A stretch of DNA of 64,000 nucleotides from Deltaproteobacteria bacterium. Its GTDB lineage: Bacteria > Desulfobacterota > Desulfomonilia > UBA1062. Below the pieces are notes generated by a model. The model was not told where the DNA came from and searched no databases. It worked only from the letters and a program-made list of their open reading frames with translations. Made by a program: the position numbers and the translations under genes. The first letter of the stretch is position 1. The number at the start of each line of letters is the position of its first letter. Where the stretch lies: assembly GCA_018436855.1 (NCBI GenBank), contig JAHDKO010000015.1, forward strand, positions 124,001-188,000. The letters run 5' to 3'. This document shows positions 19,011 to 26,648 of the stretch, one piece after another.

Positions 19011-19725
19011 AAGGATCACCTTTCCTCAAGTAGAGTACGATGCTCTTCGAAATAACAGGATTCAACACCCGGTCAAGAAACCGGGTCAAAAGGGGTTTCT
19101 TCATGATGTCCCATACGAGAAACCGGTGATAGAGCCTGACCAGGGGGGATTCGTCGTTCTTGTGCCCCACCAGGCACTTCAGCCACCAGTAGGGACTGTG
19201 CAGCGAATGCGCCCACGCGGTGCCTATGCACCGGGTCCCGGCATTCTCCAGCAGCTCTCGGAGCTCTTTCTTGCGGAAGATGCGGATGTGGCCGCCCTCC
19301 TCATGGTGATAATCGTACGACAGTGCCCAGCAGATCCGCTCGGGCATATACCGGGGCACGCTCACCACCAGCGACTTCCCGGGTTTGAGCACCCGGACGA
19401 TCTCCCGGACCGCCTGCACGTGGTCCGGGATGTGCTCGAGCACCTCCGAGCAGATGACCACGTCAAAGGACGCGTCCTGAAAGGGCAGCCTGGTGATGTC
19501 GCTCACGCTCACCAGCTTGATCCCGCCGCCGTCCTGTGCCGCTCCGATCATGGTGTTGAGCGTGCGGTTCGCGGTGTCCGCGTCCTTCCTGCTCATGTCG
19601 ATGCCCACCACGTGAACGTCGCGTCGGCGGAAGGCCTCGCTCAGGTGGCGGCCCGAGCCGCACCCGGCGTCGAGCACCCAAGCCCCCTTCGGCAGGGGCA
19701 GGCGTGAGAAATCAACCGTGAGCAC
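19000..19725 (-). CDS. class I SAM-dependent methyltransferase (Methyltransf_11 type)
   Basis: A 241-residue methyltransferase with motif I VLDAGCGSGRHLSEA, the acidic VVGIDMSRKD strand and the substrate-side VICSEVLEHIPDH motif. The C-terminal part (EGGHIRIFRKKELRELL, LHSPYWWLKCLVG, LVWDIMKKPLLTR) is distinctive and matches proteins I recall from actinobacterial GT4 clusters. The GTG at 19725 is preferred because GGGAGG lies six bases upstream; an ATG at 19746 is in frame but lacks that site. It overlaps the GT4 gene by fourteen bases. O-methylation of the sugar chain built by the GT4 enzyme is inferred. Confidence 0.87.
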   Translation of the reverse strand: MLTVDFSRLPLPKGAWVLDAGCGSGRHLSEAFRRRDVHVVGIDMSRKDADTANRTLNTMIGAAQDGGGIKLVSVSDITRLPFQDASFDVVICSEVLEHIPDHVQAVREIVRVLKPGKSLVVSVPRYMPERICWALSYDYHHEEGGHIRIFRKKELRELLENAGTRCIGTAWAHSLHSPYWWLKCLVGHKNDESPLVRLYHRFLVWDIMKKPLLTRFLDRVLNPVISKSIVLYLRKGDPYGA

Positions 19726-21007
19726 CGATGGCCTCCCGGTAGACATCCACGACGCTCTGTGCCGTGTTCGACCACGTGAAATGCCGCTTCACCCGTTCAT
19801 ACCCCGCCTTGGCCAGGGAATCGCGCTTCCCGGGATTCTCCAGCAGGTCGACGATGGCCTTTTCCAGTGCGCGGGCATCGCCCGGCTCGACCAGGACCCC
19901 CGCGTCCCCCACTACCTCGGGCAGGGCGCCTCCCGTGGTGCTGATCACCGGCACCCGGCACGCCATGGCCTCTCCCGCGGGCAGGCCGAACCCCTCGTAC
20001 AGGGAGGGAACGACCGCCATGGTGGTCCTGGCATAGTAGCGGGCAAAGTCCTCGTCCGGGATGCGCCCGGTGAAGGTGATGAAGTCCCGAGCGCCCAGGC
20101 CGTTCACGAGCCGGTCTATGACCCCGTCCTTCTTCGGCTTGCCGATGACCGTCAGTGTGACGTCGCGATACCGCCGGATGGAGGCGACCGCCTCGATGAG
20201 ATAGCGCAGCCCCTTCAAGGGAGTGTCCGCACTGTTGGTCACCATGATCTGGTTCTCCTCGCGCTCGATGCCCTCGGCAGGGTGGAAGATGTCGGTGTTG
20301 ATGCCGTTGGCCACCACGCGGAACCGGTATGGCGGGATCGCGAACTGCCTGCTGATGTCGTCTCTGGATGCCTCGGACACCGTGATGATGTGGGAGAGTC
20401 GCCGCGACACGCGCTTCTGCATGTTGATGAAGGAGTACCATCGCCTCACCTTCAGCTTTTTCCACCAGACTTTTTCCGAGCGCACCTCCACGTCCCGGTC
20501 CACGGTCATGGGATGGTGGATGGTGGCCACGGTGGGGACGCCGATGGCCTGAATGCCCAGCAGGCCGTAGGCGAGGCATTGGTTGTCGTGAAAGATATCG
20601 TAGTTCCGGGCGTTCTTTCTCATGAAGTTCCACACGCGGATTCCCGACGTGAAGGGCTCGGGAAACCCGCCGCTGGATACGCCGAGCCATTCGATGAGGT
20701 TGACCGGAGAGGTCAGCTCCTTGAGGCTCGGTACCCGGAAGAGGTCGTCCGGGTTGTAGAGGTCGAGGCTTGTCAGCCTGTGAAGGGTGATGTCGTTGTC
20801 GAGAACGGGGTAGGGCGGCCCGGAAACCACGTCGACCTTGTGCCCCAGATCCGCCAGGGCCCTGCTGAGTCTTTTTGTGTATACCCCCTGGCCGCCGCAG
20901 GTGGGGTTCCCGCGGTAGGTGAAGAGACAGATCCTCAAAGGAGATTCGGAACCGGTGGACGCGCCTGGTGCGATGGCATGCTTTCTGCCCTGAGTACTCC
21001 CTGCCAT
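19712..21007 (-). CDS. glycosyltransferase family 4
   Basis: A 431-residue GT-B retaining glycosyltransferase. After a 24-residue tail, the N-terminal domain begins RICLFTYRGNPTCGGQGVYT; the acceptor-side IHHPMTVDRD and RRWYSFINMQKRV segments recall actinobacterial mannosyltransferase-like GT4 proteins. The C-terminal domain has TVIGKPKK, FTGRIPDEDF and the nucleotide-sugar motif PSLYEGFGLPAGEAMA with the E-x7-E pair. It is the first gene of the minus-strand operon and overlaps the methyltransferase gene. Donor sugar is unknown; a GDP-mannose donor would fit the methylmannose hypothesis. Confidence 0.92.
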   Translation of the reverse strand: MAGSTQGRKHAIAPGASTGSESPLRICLFTYRGNPTCGGQGVYTKRLSRALADLGHKVDVVSGPPYPVLDNDITLHRLTSLDLYNPDDLFRVPSLKELTSPVNLIEWLGVSSGGFPEPFTSGIRVWNFMRKNARNYDIFHDNQCLAYGLLGIQAIGVPTVATIHHPMTVDRDVEVRSEKVWWKKLKVRRWYSFINMQKRVSRRLSHIITVSEASRDDISRQFAIPPYRFRVVANGINTDIFHPAEGIEREENQIMVTNSADTPLKGLRYLIEAVASIRRYRDVTLTVIGKPKKDGVIDRLVNGLGARDFITFTGRIPDEDFARYYARTTMAVVPSLYEGFGLPAGEAMACRVPVISTTGGALPEVVGDAGVLVEPGDARALEKAIVDLLENPGKRDSLAKAGYERVKRHFTWSNTAQSVVDVYREAIGAHG

Positions 21008-21258
21008 GGAATTGACTTCCTTTTCAATGAATTACTGCAGCCGTGTGCCACAGACAGCAGCATTTCACACTACCAGCCGCAGATGGAAAAATCAATGAAA
21101 ATCACCAGAATAAGGCAGGGTGTTCATGAGATGGCGATGACGGGAGGGGTATGTGGTTTCACAAGGGAAGAAAGATAACTGCAGGCGCCTTTTCGCCGGA
21201 CGAGAAGGTCTGTACGGCTCCCGGCTCTCCTCGTCCCGGGAGCGGATCCGCGATCATT

Positions 21259-21290
21259 TAAACCACGGCTCCGCTAAACCACGGCTCCGC
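21259..21290. repeat. 16-base tandem duplication at the end of the anti-sigma gene
   Basis: TAAACCACGGCTCCGC occurs twice in direct tandem, at 21259-21274 and 21275-21290, with no mismatch. The right copy encodes the last residues and stop of the minus-strand zinc-finger gene, while the left copy lies in the 3' flank. It looks like a recent slippage duplication. Because 16 is not a multiple of three, gain or loss shifts the reading downstream, but the stop codon in the first copy protects the protein. Confidence 0.9.
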
Positions 21291-21525
21291 GCGATTTGGA
21301 GAAGTTCTCCCGGATGATCTTCCTGAGCCGGTCGAGCGTCTCTCGGCTCACGCAGCAGGGCGGATCGACCTTCCGGGAGAGGGTGACGGTTACGGTATAG
21401 GTGCGCAGCGACACCCTGCACCTGCTGCAGGTCCGGATGTGGTTCTGAACCTCGACAATGAGTTCCTCGGACAACGAGTTCTCCAGATACTCCTGAAACA
21501 GGGCCGAACAGAGCTTGCAGTTCAT
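21274..21525 (-). CDS. zinc-finger anti-sigma factor (ZAS/zf-HC2 family)
   Basis: An 83-residue cytoplasmic protein with the HisCys2 zinc-binding motif HIRTCSRC at about residues 29-36 and an N-terminal Cys pair (CKLC). This is the anti-sigma domain that binds ECF sigma factors. No membrane segment is present, so it is a soluble ZAS protein, likely sensing a cytoplasmic signal such as redox state; a further Cys pair (DPPCCVS) could take part. Its start overlaps the stop of the sigma gene (ATGA), giving stoichiometric coupled expression. Its stop lies in the 16-base tandem repeat. Confidence 0.85.
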   Translation of the reverse strand: MNCKLCSALFQEYLENSLSEELIVEVQNHIRTCSRCRVSLRTYTVTVTLSRKVDPPCCVSRETLDRLRKIIRENFSKSRGAVV

Positions 21526-22127
21526 TCTTCCTCCCTTGAAGGCTCGGTGTACTTGCTGAAGTACTCTGAAAGGAGCTGTCTCAGAATGAGCCTGCCTCTG
21601 TGCAACCTGGATTTGACTGCCGGGACGCTGATACCGAGCGTCTCGGCGATCTCCTCATTCTTGAGTCCTTCCACGTCCTTGAGGACTACCACGGTCCTCA
21701 TGGCCTCCGGAAGCGAGTCGATGGACTTTCTCAAGACCTCCTTGCTCTCCTCGGAGAGCAGCACGTCATCCGGAAGGTTGGTCCAATCATACTCCAAGTA
21801 CTGTTCCTGATCAATATCTTCTACAGGAGTCTGTTCGGAGAACTTCTTCTCTTTCCTCAAATAGCCGTACGCGGCGTTGGTAGTCACCCGGTAGAGCCAG
21901 GTGGAGAAATACGCCTCGGTGGTCAGGGTGCCGATCTTGGCGATGACGGTCAGGAACACGTCCTGCATGATCTCTTCGGCGGCGTGGGCGTCTCGAGTAA
22001 GGTGGTATGCGAGGTTGTATACCTTATTCGAGTAACGCTTCACGATTTCCTCCATGGCCGAGGGATCGCCCTGCTTGACTTCGCGCACCAGATCCGCGTC
22101 GGTCTGTTTATCCTTTTTCTTACCCAT
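21522..22127 (-). CDS. ECF (RpoE-type) sigma factor
   Basis: A 201-residue RNA polymerase sigma factor. Region 2 covers about 15-90 (IVKRYSNKVYNLAYHLTRD, DVFLTVIAKI, FSTWLYRVTTNAAYGYLR) and region 4 about 135-190 (LPEAMRTVVVLKDVEGL, IAETLGISVPAVKSRLHRGR). Its ATG follows the gcvPB TAA with no gap, so it appears to be cotranscribed with the glycine cleavage genes. The following gene is its cognate anti-sigma candidate. No extracytoplasmic signalling partner is seen, and target promoters are unknown. Confidence 0.93.
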   Translation of the reverse strand: MGKKKDKQTDADLVREVKQGDPSAMEEIVKRYSNKVYNLAYHLTRDAHAAEEIMQDVFLTVIAKIGTLTTEAYFSTWLYRVTTNAAYGYLRKEKKFSEQTPVEDIDQEQYLEYDWTNLPDDVLLSEESKEVLRKSIDSLPEAMRTVVVLKDVEGLKNEEIAETLGISVPAVKSRLHRGRLILRQLLSEYFSKYTEPSREEE

Positions 22128-23621
22128 TTAGATACCTTCTTCTCCGGGTTGGATTCGCCCGTCAGGCCAGGTAAGTATGAGATTCCTCGCCGCCCACACC
22201 TCATCCACCCGAGAGACAGGGGCGGCCAGAGGCGATTCGTGGGTTTTTTCCGGCTCCTCGCGGCTCATGGCCGCGATGTTTTCCATGGCCCGGACGAACC
22301 GGTCCAGCTCTTCCAGAGGCTCCGTTTCCGTGGGTTCGATCATGAGCGCACCGGCCACCACCAGGGGGAAGTAGACGGTGGGCGGGTGGAATCCGAAGTC
22401 CATGAGGGTCTTCGCCATATCCAAGGTTGTCACTCCGCCCTCCTTCTGCAGCGCGTCGCTTAAGACGAACTCATGAAGAGTGGGGGTCTCGTACGCGAGG
22501 TCGAAGAATTTTTTCAGCCTGTTCTTGAGATAGAGCGCATTGAGGCTCGCAGTGGTCGCCGCCTCCCGCAGGCCCTGAGGCCCCAGGCTCAGGATATACG
22601 CCAGCGCCCTGATGCACACGCTCACGTTTCCCAGGCAGGAGTGCACCTTGCCGATGCTCTCCGGATATGGTTCTTCTTCAAGGGCATACGCCCCTGAATC
22701 GTCACGGAAGATTCTGGGGGAGGGAAGAAAGGGTTCGAGCTCCTTCCCGACCAGCACGGGCCCGCTGCCCGGGCCGCCGCCTCCGTGGGGGGTGCCGAAG
22801 GTCTTGTGCAGGTTGACGTGCATGCAGTCGACCCCCATGTCTCCGGGCCGTGCGACGCCCATGATCGCGTTGAGATTGGCCCCGTCCATGTAGAGGTACG
22901 ACCCGTTCTCGTGCAGGAGTTCTGCGATGGCGTGGATCTCCTGCTCGAAGATCCCTAAGGTGTTGGGGTTGGTGATCATGAGAGCGGCCGTGTCCTGGTC
23001 GAGATGCTGCCTCAGGGTGGACGCCTCCAGATATCCCTTCTCTCCCGAGGGAATGGCCTTGGTGGCGAAACCGGCGATGGTGCAGGATGCCGGGTTGGTT
23101 CCATGGGCCGTGTCCGGGATGAGCACCGTGCGCCGCTTATCGCCCCTGCTCTTCAGGGCCCTGCTGATGACCATCATGCCGGTGAGCTCGCCGTGAGCGC
23201 CTGCCGCGGGCCAGAGCGAGCATGCGTCCATGCCGCATATTTCCACGAGGTGGTCCTGAAGCTGGGCGAGCCGCTCCAGCACGGGCTCCATGGCCGCAGT
23301 GTCGGCGGGATGGACCGGTGCGAGCCTGGCGGCAATCTCCTCGGTAATCTTGGGGTTGTATTTCATGGTGCACGACCCCAGCGGGTACATGCCGTGATCG
23401 ATGCCGTAGTTCAGGCGCGAGAGCCGGGTGAAGTGCCTGACCGTCTCCACCTCCGAGACATCGGGAAGATCCGGCAGGCCCCTGGTGCCGGGCAGATCGG
23501 CCGTCCCGGCCGTGTCAAAGGGAGCGGGGAGCACGCGCTTGTTCTTTCCGGGCGCGCCTTTCACGTTGAGCAGGGGTTCCCTCACCTCCGGGAAACGCGT
23601 TACATATTCGCTGCCAGACAT
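22128..23621 (-). CDS. gcvPB: glycine dehydrogenase (decarboxylating) subunit 2
   Basis: PLP-carrying half of the split P-protein, which decarboxylates glycine and passes the aminomethyl group to GcvH. The 497-residue protein shows YPLGSCTMKYNP, a GAHGELTG segment and the PLP lysine in VNLHKTFGTPHGGGGPGSG. The ATG at 23621 has AGGAGG seven bases upstream; the longer frame to 23852 is the shadow of gcvPA. It overlaps gcvPA by 22 bases and its TAA abuts the ECF sigma gene. Length is normal for the two-subunit form. Confidence 0.96.
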   Translation of the reverse strand: MSGSEYVTRFPEVREPLLNVKGAPGKNKRVLPAPFDTAGTADLPGTRGLPDLPDVSEVETVRHFTRLSRLNYGIDHGMYPLGSCTMKYNPKITEEIAARLAPVHPADTAAMEPVLERLAQLQDHLVEICGMDACSLWPAAGAHGELTGMMVISRALKSRGDKRRTVLIPDTAHGTNPASCTIAGFATKAIPSGEKGYLEASTLRQHLDQDTAALMITNPNTLGIFEQEIHAIAELLHENGSYLYMDGANLNAIMGVARPGDMGVDCMHVNLHKTFGTPHGGGGPGSGPVLVGKELEPFLPSPRIFRDDSGAYALEEEPYPESIGKVHSCLGNVSVCIRALAYILSLGPQGLREAATTASLNALYLKNRLKKFFDLAYETPTLHEFVLSDALQKEGGVTTLDMAKTLMDFGFHPPTVYFPLVVAGALMIEPTETEPLEELDRFVRAMENIAAMSREEPEKTHESPLAAPVSRVDEVWAARNLILTWPDGRIQPGEEGI

Positions 23622-24904
23622 CTGCATTCCTCCTGGGTGTTCATCTCGGTTACGGTGACGAGCAGGGACCCGGGGATCTCCGGATACTGCCGTGCAACCG
23701 GGACGCCCGGGACGATCCCGGTGCTCTTGAGTTCTTTCAGCTTGTCCTCGTCCATGGGTATCACGAACTCGTGGAATACCGGGGCGGAGAATACCGGCGC
23801 GATGCCCTTTTCTTTGAGCAGGTCCATGAGGAAGCGTGCCCCGGCCGCGCACTGAAGCGCGGTTCTTTTAAGTCCCTCCGGCCCCATGGCACTCAGGTAG
23901 ATCGCGGCTCTCAGGGCGCAGAGGCCCTGGTTCGTGCAGATGTTGGAGGTGGCCTTTTCCCTGCGGATGTGCTGTTCGCGGGTGGAGAGGGTGAGGCAGA
24001 AGGCCTGGGAGCCTTCACGGTCTTTCGTGAGACCCGCCACCCTGCCGGGCATGCGGCGGACATGCTCTTTCCGGGTGCAGAAAAAGCCCAGCAGGGGGCC
24101 TCCGGCGCCGGCCGGATTGCCGAAGGACTGGGCCTCGCCCAGCACCACGTCGGGACCGTACTCTCCGGGTGCCTTCAGGGCGCCCAGGGAGAGCGCCTCG
24201 GTGACCGCGATTCCCCAGAACCCCGCCGTGCCCGAAACGATCCGGGCCACCTGCTCCATGGGTTCGATCACGCCGAAATAGTTCGGGCTCTGGATGAAAA
24301 AGGCCGTATCCGGGCCCACAGACTTTTCCAGGGCCTCCAGATCGGTCTGTCCCGTTGCCGGATCAAAGGGAATCTCCACGACCCCGTCAATTTCCGCATG
24401 AGCGAGATAGGTTCTGAGCACGCTCCGGAACGAGGGCTGCATGGCCCGCGTGACCGCCACCCGCCGGATGCCCTTGATCCTCAGGGCCATGAGCCCGGCC
24501 TCGGCCAGGGCCGTGGCCCCGTCGTACATGGAAGCGTTGGATACCTCCATGCCGGTGAGGCCGGCCATCATGCTCTGGTACTCGAAGATCGCCTGAAGGG
24601 TCCCCTGGCTGATCTCGGGCTGGTACGGGGTGTAGGCCGTGACGAACTCCTGGCGCGAGGCCAGTGCGTCAACGATTGCAGGGATGTGGTGGCGGTAGAT
24701 CCCGGCCCCGGCAAAGACCACCCGGGAAGGACGGAAATCCAGCTCCCTGCGGAGCGATTCTTCGTCCTTCGGGCCTTCCACGGCAAGGCCGGCTCTGCAG
24801 CGCAGGGCAGGGGGGATGGAGGAGAAGACCTCGTCGGGGCGCTCGATCCCGATGGCAGCAAGAATTCTCCCGAGATCCTCACCATTGTGGGAGATATATG
24901 ACAT
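23600..24904 (-). CDS. gcvPA: glycine dehydrogenase (decarboxylating) subunit 1
   Basis: The non-PLP-binding half of the split glycine decarboxylase. The 434-residue protein starts MSYISHNGEDLGRIL and contains FAGAGIYRHHIPAIV, the YTPYQPEISQGTLQ segment and NASMYDGATALAEA, all characteristic. The two-subunit form is common in Deltaproteobacteria, Firmicutes and Archaea, unlike the single-chain E. coli GcvP. The ATG at 24904 abuts the gcvH stop. It functions with GcvPB, GcvH and GcvT encoded beside it. Confidence 0.96.
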   Translation of the reverse strand: MSYISHNGEDLGRILAAIGIERPDEVFSSIPPALRCRAGLAVEGPKDEESLRRELDFRPSRVVFAGAGIYRHHIPAIVDALASRQEFVTAYTPYQPEISQGTLQAIFEYQSMMAGLTGMEVSNASMYDGATALAEAGLMALRIKGIRRVAVTRAMQPSFRSVLRTYLAHAEIDGVVEIPFDPATGQTDLEALEKSVGPDTAFFIQSPNYFGVIEPMEQVARIVSGTAGFWGIAVTEALSLGALKAPGEYGPDVVLGEAQSFGNPAGAGGPLLGFFCTRKEHVRRMPGRVAGLTKDREGSQAFCLTLSTREQHIRREKATSNICTNQGLCALRAAIYLSAMGPEGLKRTALQCAAGARFLMDLLKEKGIAPVFSAPVFHEFVIPMDEDKLKELKSTGIVPGVPVARQYPEIPGSLLVTVTEMNTQEECRCLAANM

Positions 24905-25294
24905 CTATTTTGCCTCTGCCTCGACATACGTCTGGTAGGCCCGTGCATCCATGAGGGTCTCGGTCTGTGCTGGGTCGTTGACCTTCAGAACCACCATCCA
25001 GGCCTCTCCATAGCAGTCCTGGTTCACGAGCTCGGGCGTGTCCGTGAGCGCCCCGTTCACCTCGAAGACCTCGCCGTCCACCGGCGCATAGATCTCGGAC
25101 ACCGCCTTGACCGACTCCACGGTTCCGATCGGGTCTCCCTTGGCAACGACGGTGCCGACTTCCACAAGCTCGACGAACACGATGTCTCCCAGCTCGTGCT
25201 GGGCATAGTCCGTGATGCCGACCTTCATCATGCCGTCTTCCAGTTCGCCCCACTCATGATCTTCCGTATAATAAAGCTGCTCCGGTATTTCCAT
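24905..25294 (-). CDS. gcvH: glycine cleavage system H protein
   Basis: Lipoylated shuttle protein that carries the aminomethyl intermediate between P, T and L proteins. The 129-residue protein has the expected DHEWGELEDG start, the GDIVFVELVEVG strand and the lipoylation site ESVKAVSE with Lys63. GGAGGA lies before the ATG at 25294. The L-protein and lipoate ligation genes are not in the window. Length and motif are canonical. Confidence 0.97.
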   Translation of the reverse strand: MEIPEQLYYTEDHEWGELEDGMMKVGITDYAQHELGDIVFVELVEVGTVVAKGDPIGTVESVKAVSEIYAPVDGEVFEVNGALTDTPELVNQDCYGEAWMVVLKVNDPAQTETLMDARAYQTYVEAEAK

Positions 25295-25316
25295 GGAAGT
25301 TCCTCCTCTGCATCGT

Positions 25317-26393
25317 TCATTTTCCGGCCCCTTTCACAAACGGCGGCCGCACTACGGTTGATTTCAGGTGCCTGTCCCTCACGACGATCTCGACCTCGTC
25401 CTTTTCCTCAACGGACTTGTCGAGGTAGGCCAGCGCGATCCCGGTGCCCAGGACCGGAGAGACGCTTCCCGATGTGACTGTGCCTACCTTTTGCCCGTTC
25501 TTCATACATGCGAACCCCTGCCGGGGAACGCCCCGCTCCTTGAGAACCAGCCCGCGCAGCCGCCGTGAAACGCCCTGCTCGGACTGCAGCCGCAGGGTTT
25601 CGCTGCCTATGAAGCCGGGCTTGTCCAGGTCAACGGCAAAGCTCAGGCCGGCCTCGAGCGGCGTGGTGGTCTCGTCGATGTCATTGCCGTGCAGGGGGTA
25701 TCCCATCTCGAGCCTCAGGGTGTCGCGCGCGCCCAGCCCGCACGGCCGTGCCCCCCGCTCCACCAGGCTCGACCACATATCCGGCGCCTTCTCCGAGGGG
25801 AGGAAGATCTCCACCCCGCCCGCACCGGTATAGCCGGTCTTTGATATCATGATATCACCGTACTGCACGGTGGCAAGCATGGTGAAGGTGTAATTCTTCA
25901 GGGTGCCCGGGTCGAAATCCAGATAATCCTTGAAGATGCGGGCCGCATCCGGCCCCTGGAGGGCGATCAGGGCCGTCTGTGCGCTCCGGTCTTCGATGAG
26001 GGCGCCCTCACGGTTCTGCTCGACGACCCAGCGAAGGTCGTTTTCGGTGTTGGATGCATTGACGCAGAGCATGTAGCTCTCTCCGGGCACTACGCAGTAC
26101 ACGGTGAGGTCGTCGATGATGCCGCCCTGCTCGTTGAGGAAAAAGCTGTAGAGCACCCGGTTCTTCGGCATGGCCGGGATATCCCTGGTGAGGATCCGGT
26201 TGAGGAAGGGAACGCTCTCGTTGCCGCTGACCCGGATCTCTCCCATGTGGCTCGCATCGAAGAGCCCTGCCGAGTTCCGGACGGCCAGGTGCTCTTCTCG
26301 GATCCCGGTGTACCACACGGGCATCTCCCACCCGTGAAAATCAACGATCCTGGCCCCGAGTTTTTCATGTTCGTGATACAGTGGAGTTCTCAT
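25317..26393 (-). CDS. gcvT: glycine cleavage system aminomethyltransferase GcvT
   Basis: T-protein that transfers the methylene group from lipoyl-GcvH to tetrahydrofolate, releasing ammonia. The 358-residue protein shows TPLYHEHEKLGARIVDFHGWEMP, whose central part is the family start, DASHMGEIRVSG, the GYTGAGGVEIF loop and RDTLRLEMGYPLHG. The ATG at 26393 with GGAG just upstream gives the expected N-terminus; the frame extends seven codons further. It is the first gene of gcvT-gcvH-gcvPA-gcvPB, preceded by a 255-base spacer with an unusual structured element. Confidence 0.96.
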   Translation of the reverse strand: MRTPLYHEHEKLGARIVDFHGWEMPVWYTGIREEHLAVRNSAGLFDASHMGEIRVSGNESVPFLNRILTRDIPAMPKNRVLYSFFLNEQGGIIDDLTVYCVVPGESYMLCVNASNTENDLRWVVEQNREGALIEDRSAQTALIALQGPDAARIFKDYLDFDPGTLKNYTFTMLATVQYGDIMISKTGYTGAGGVEIFLPSEKAPDMWSSLVERGARPCGLGARDTLRLEMGYPLHGNDIDETTTPLEAGLSFAVDLDKPGFIGSETLRLQSEQGVSRRLRGLVLKERGVPRQGFACMKNGQKVGTVTSGSVSPVLGTGIALAYLDKSVEEKDEVEIVVRDRHLKSTVVRPPFVKGAGK

Positions 26394-26444
26394 TGATCTC
26401 CATCCTTTCTCCATGCCGGTATTTTATTCTCTCTCATGGTCCAA

Positions 26445-26518
26445 TACCCCTTAAGCTTGCTGCGAAACGCTTATTCAACTTACGGGTATTGATACCCTTT
26501 ACGCTTGCCTAAGGGGTA
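26445..26518 (-). repeat. inverted/direct repeat element upstream of gcvT
   Basis: TACCCCTTA (26445-26453) and TAAGGGGTA (26510-26518) are exact inverted repeats enclosing a perfect inner hairpin, GGGTAT-TG-ATACCC (26484-26497). The segment ATACCCCTTAAGCTTGC is also nearly repeated in direct orientation as ATACCCTTTACGCTTGC (26492-26508). The element lies in the leader between folD and gcvT. It lacks the conserved glycine riboswitch core. It may be a mobile repeat or a transcript-folding regulator; neither is shown. Confidence 0.5.
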
Positions 26519-26648
26519 GTTCATTCGAGCGCACCCCTCTTCAGTCTGCGCGTGCATGTATGCACACAGGGAATGCGCCTCGTTTTTTGAAGAGACGGGC
26601 GCCCTTTATGCACCCGCCGATCACATGCCGCAGCGCCGGGGGAACGAG

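Noticed and set aside
26394-26648. Glycine riboswitch upstream of gcvT
   Set aside because: Neither tandem aptamer core nor the characteristic conserved junction sequences were found on the minus strand; only generic hairpins are present.
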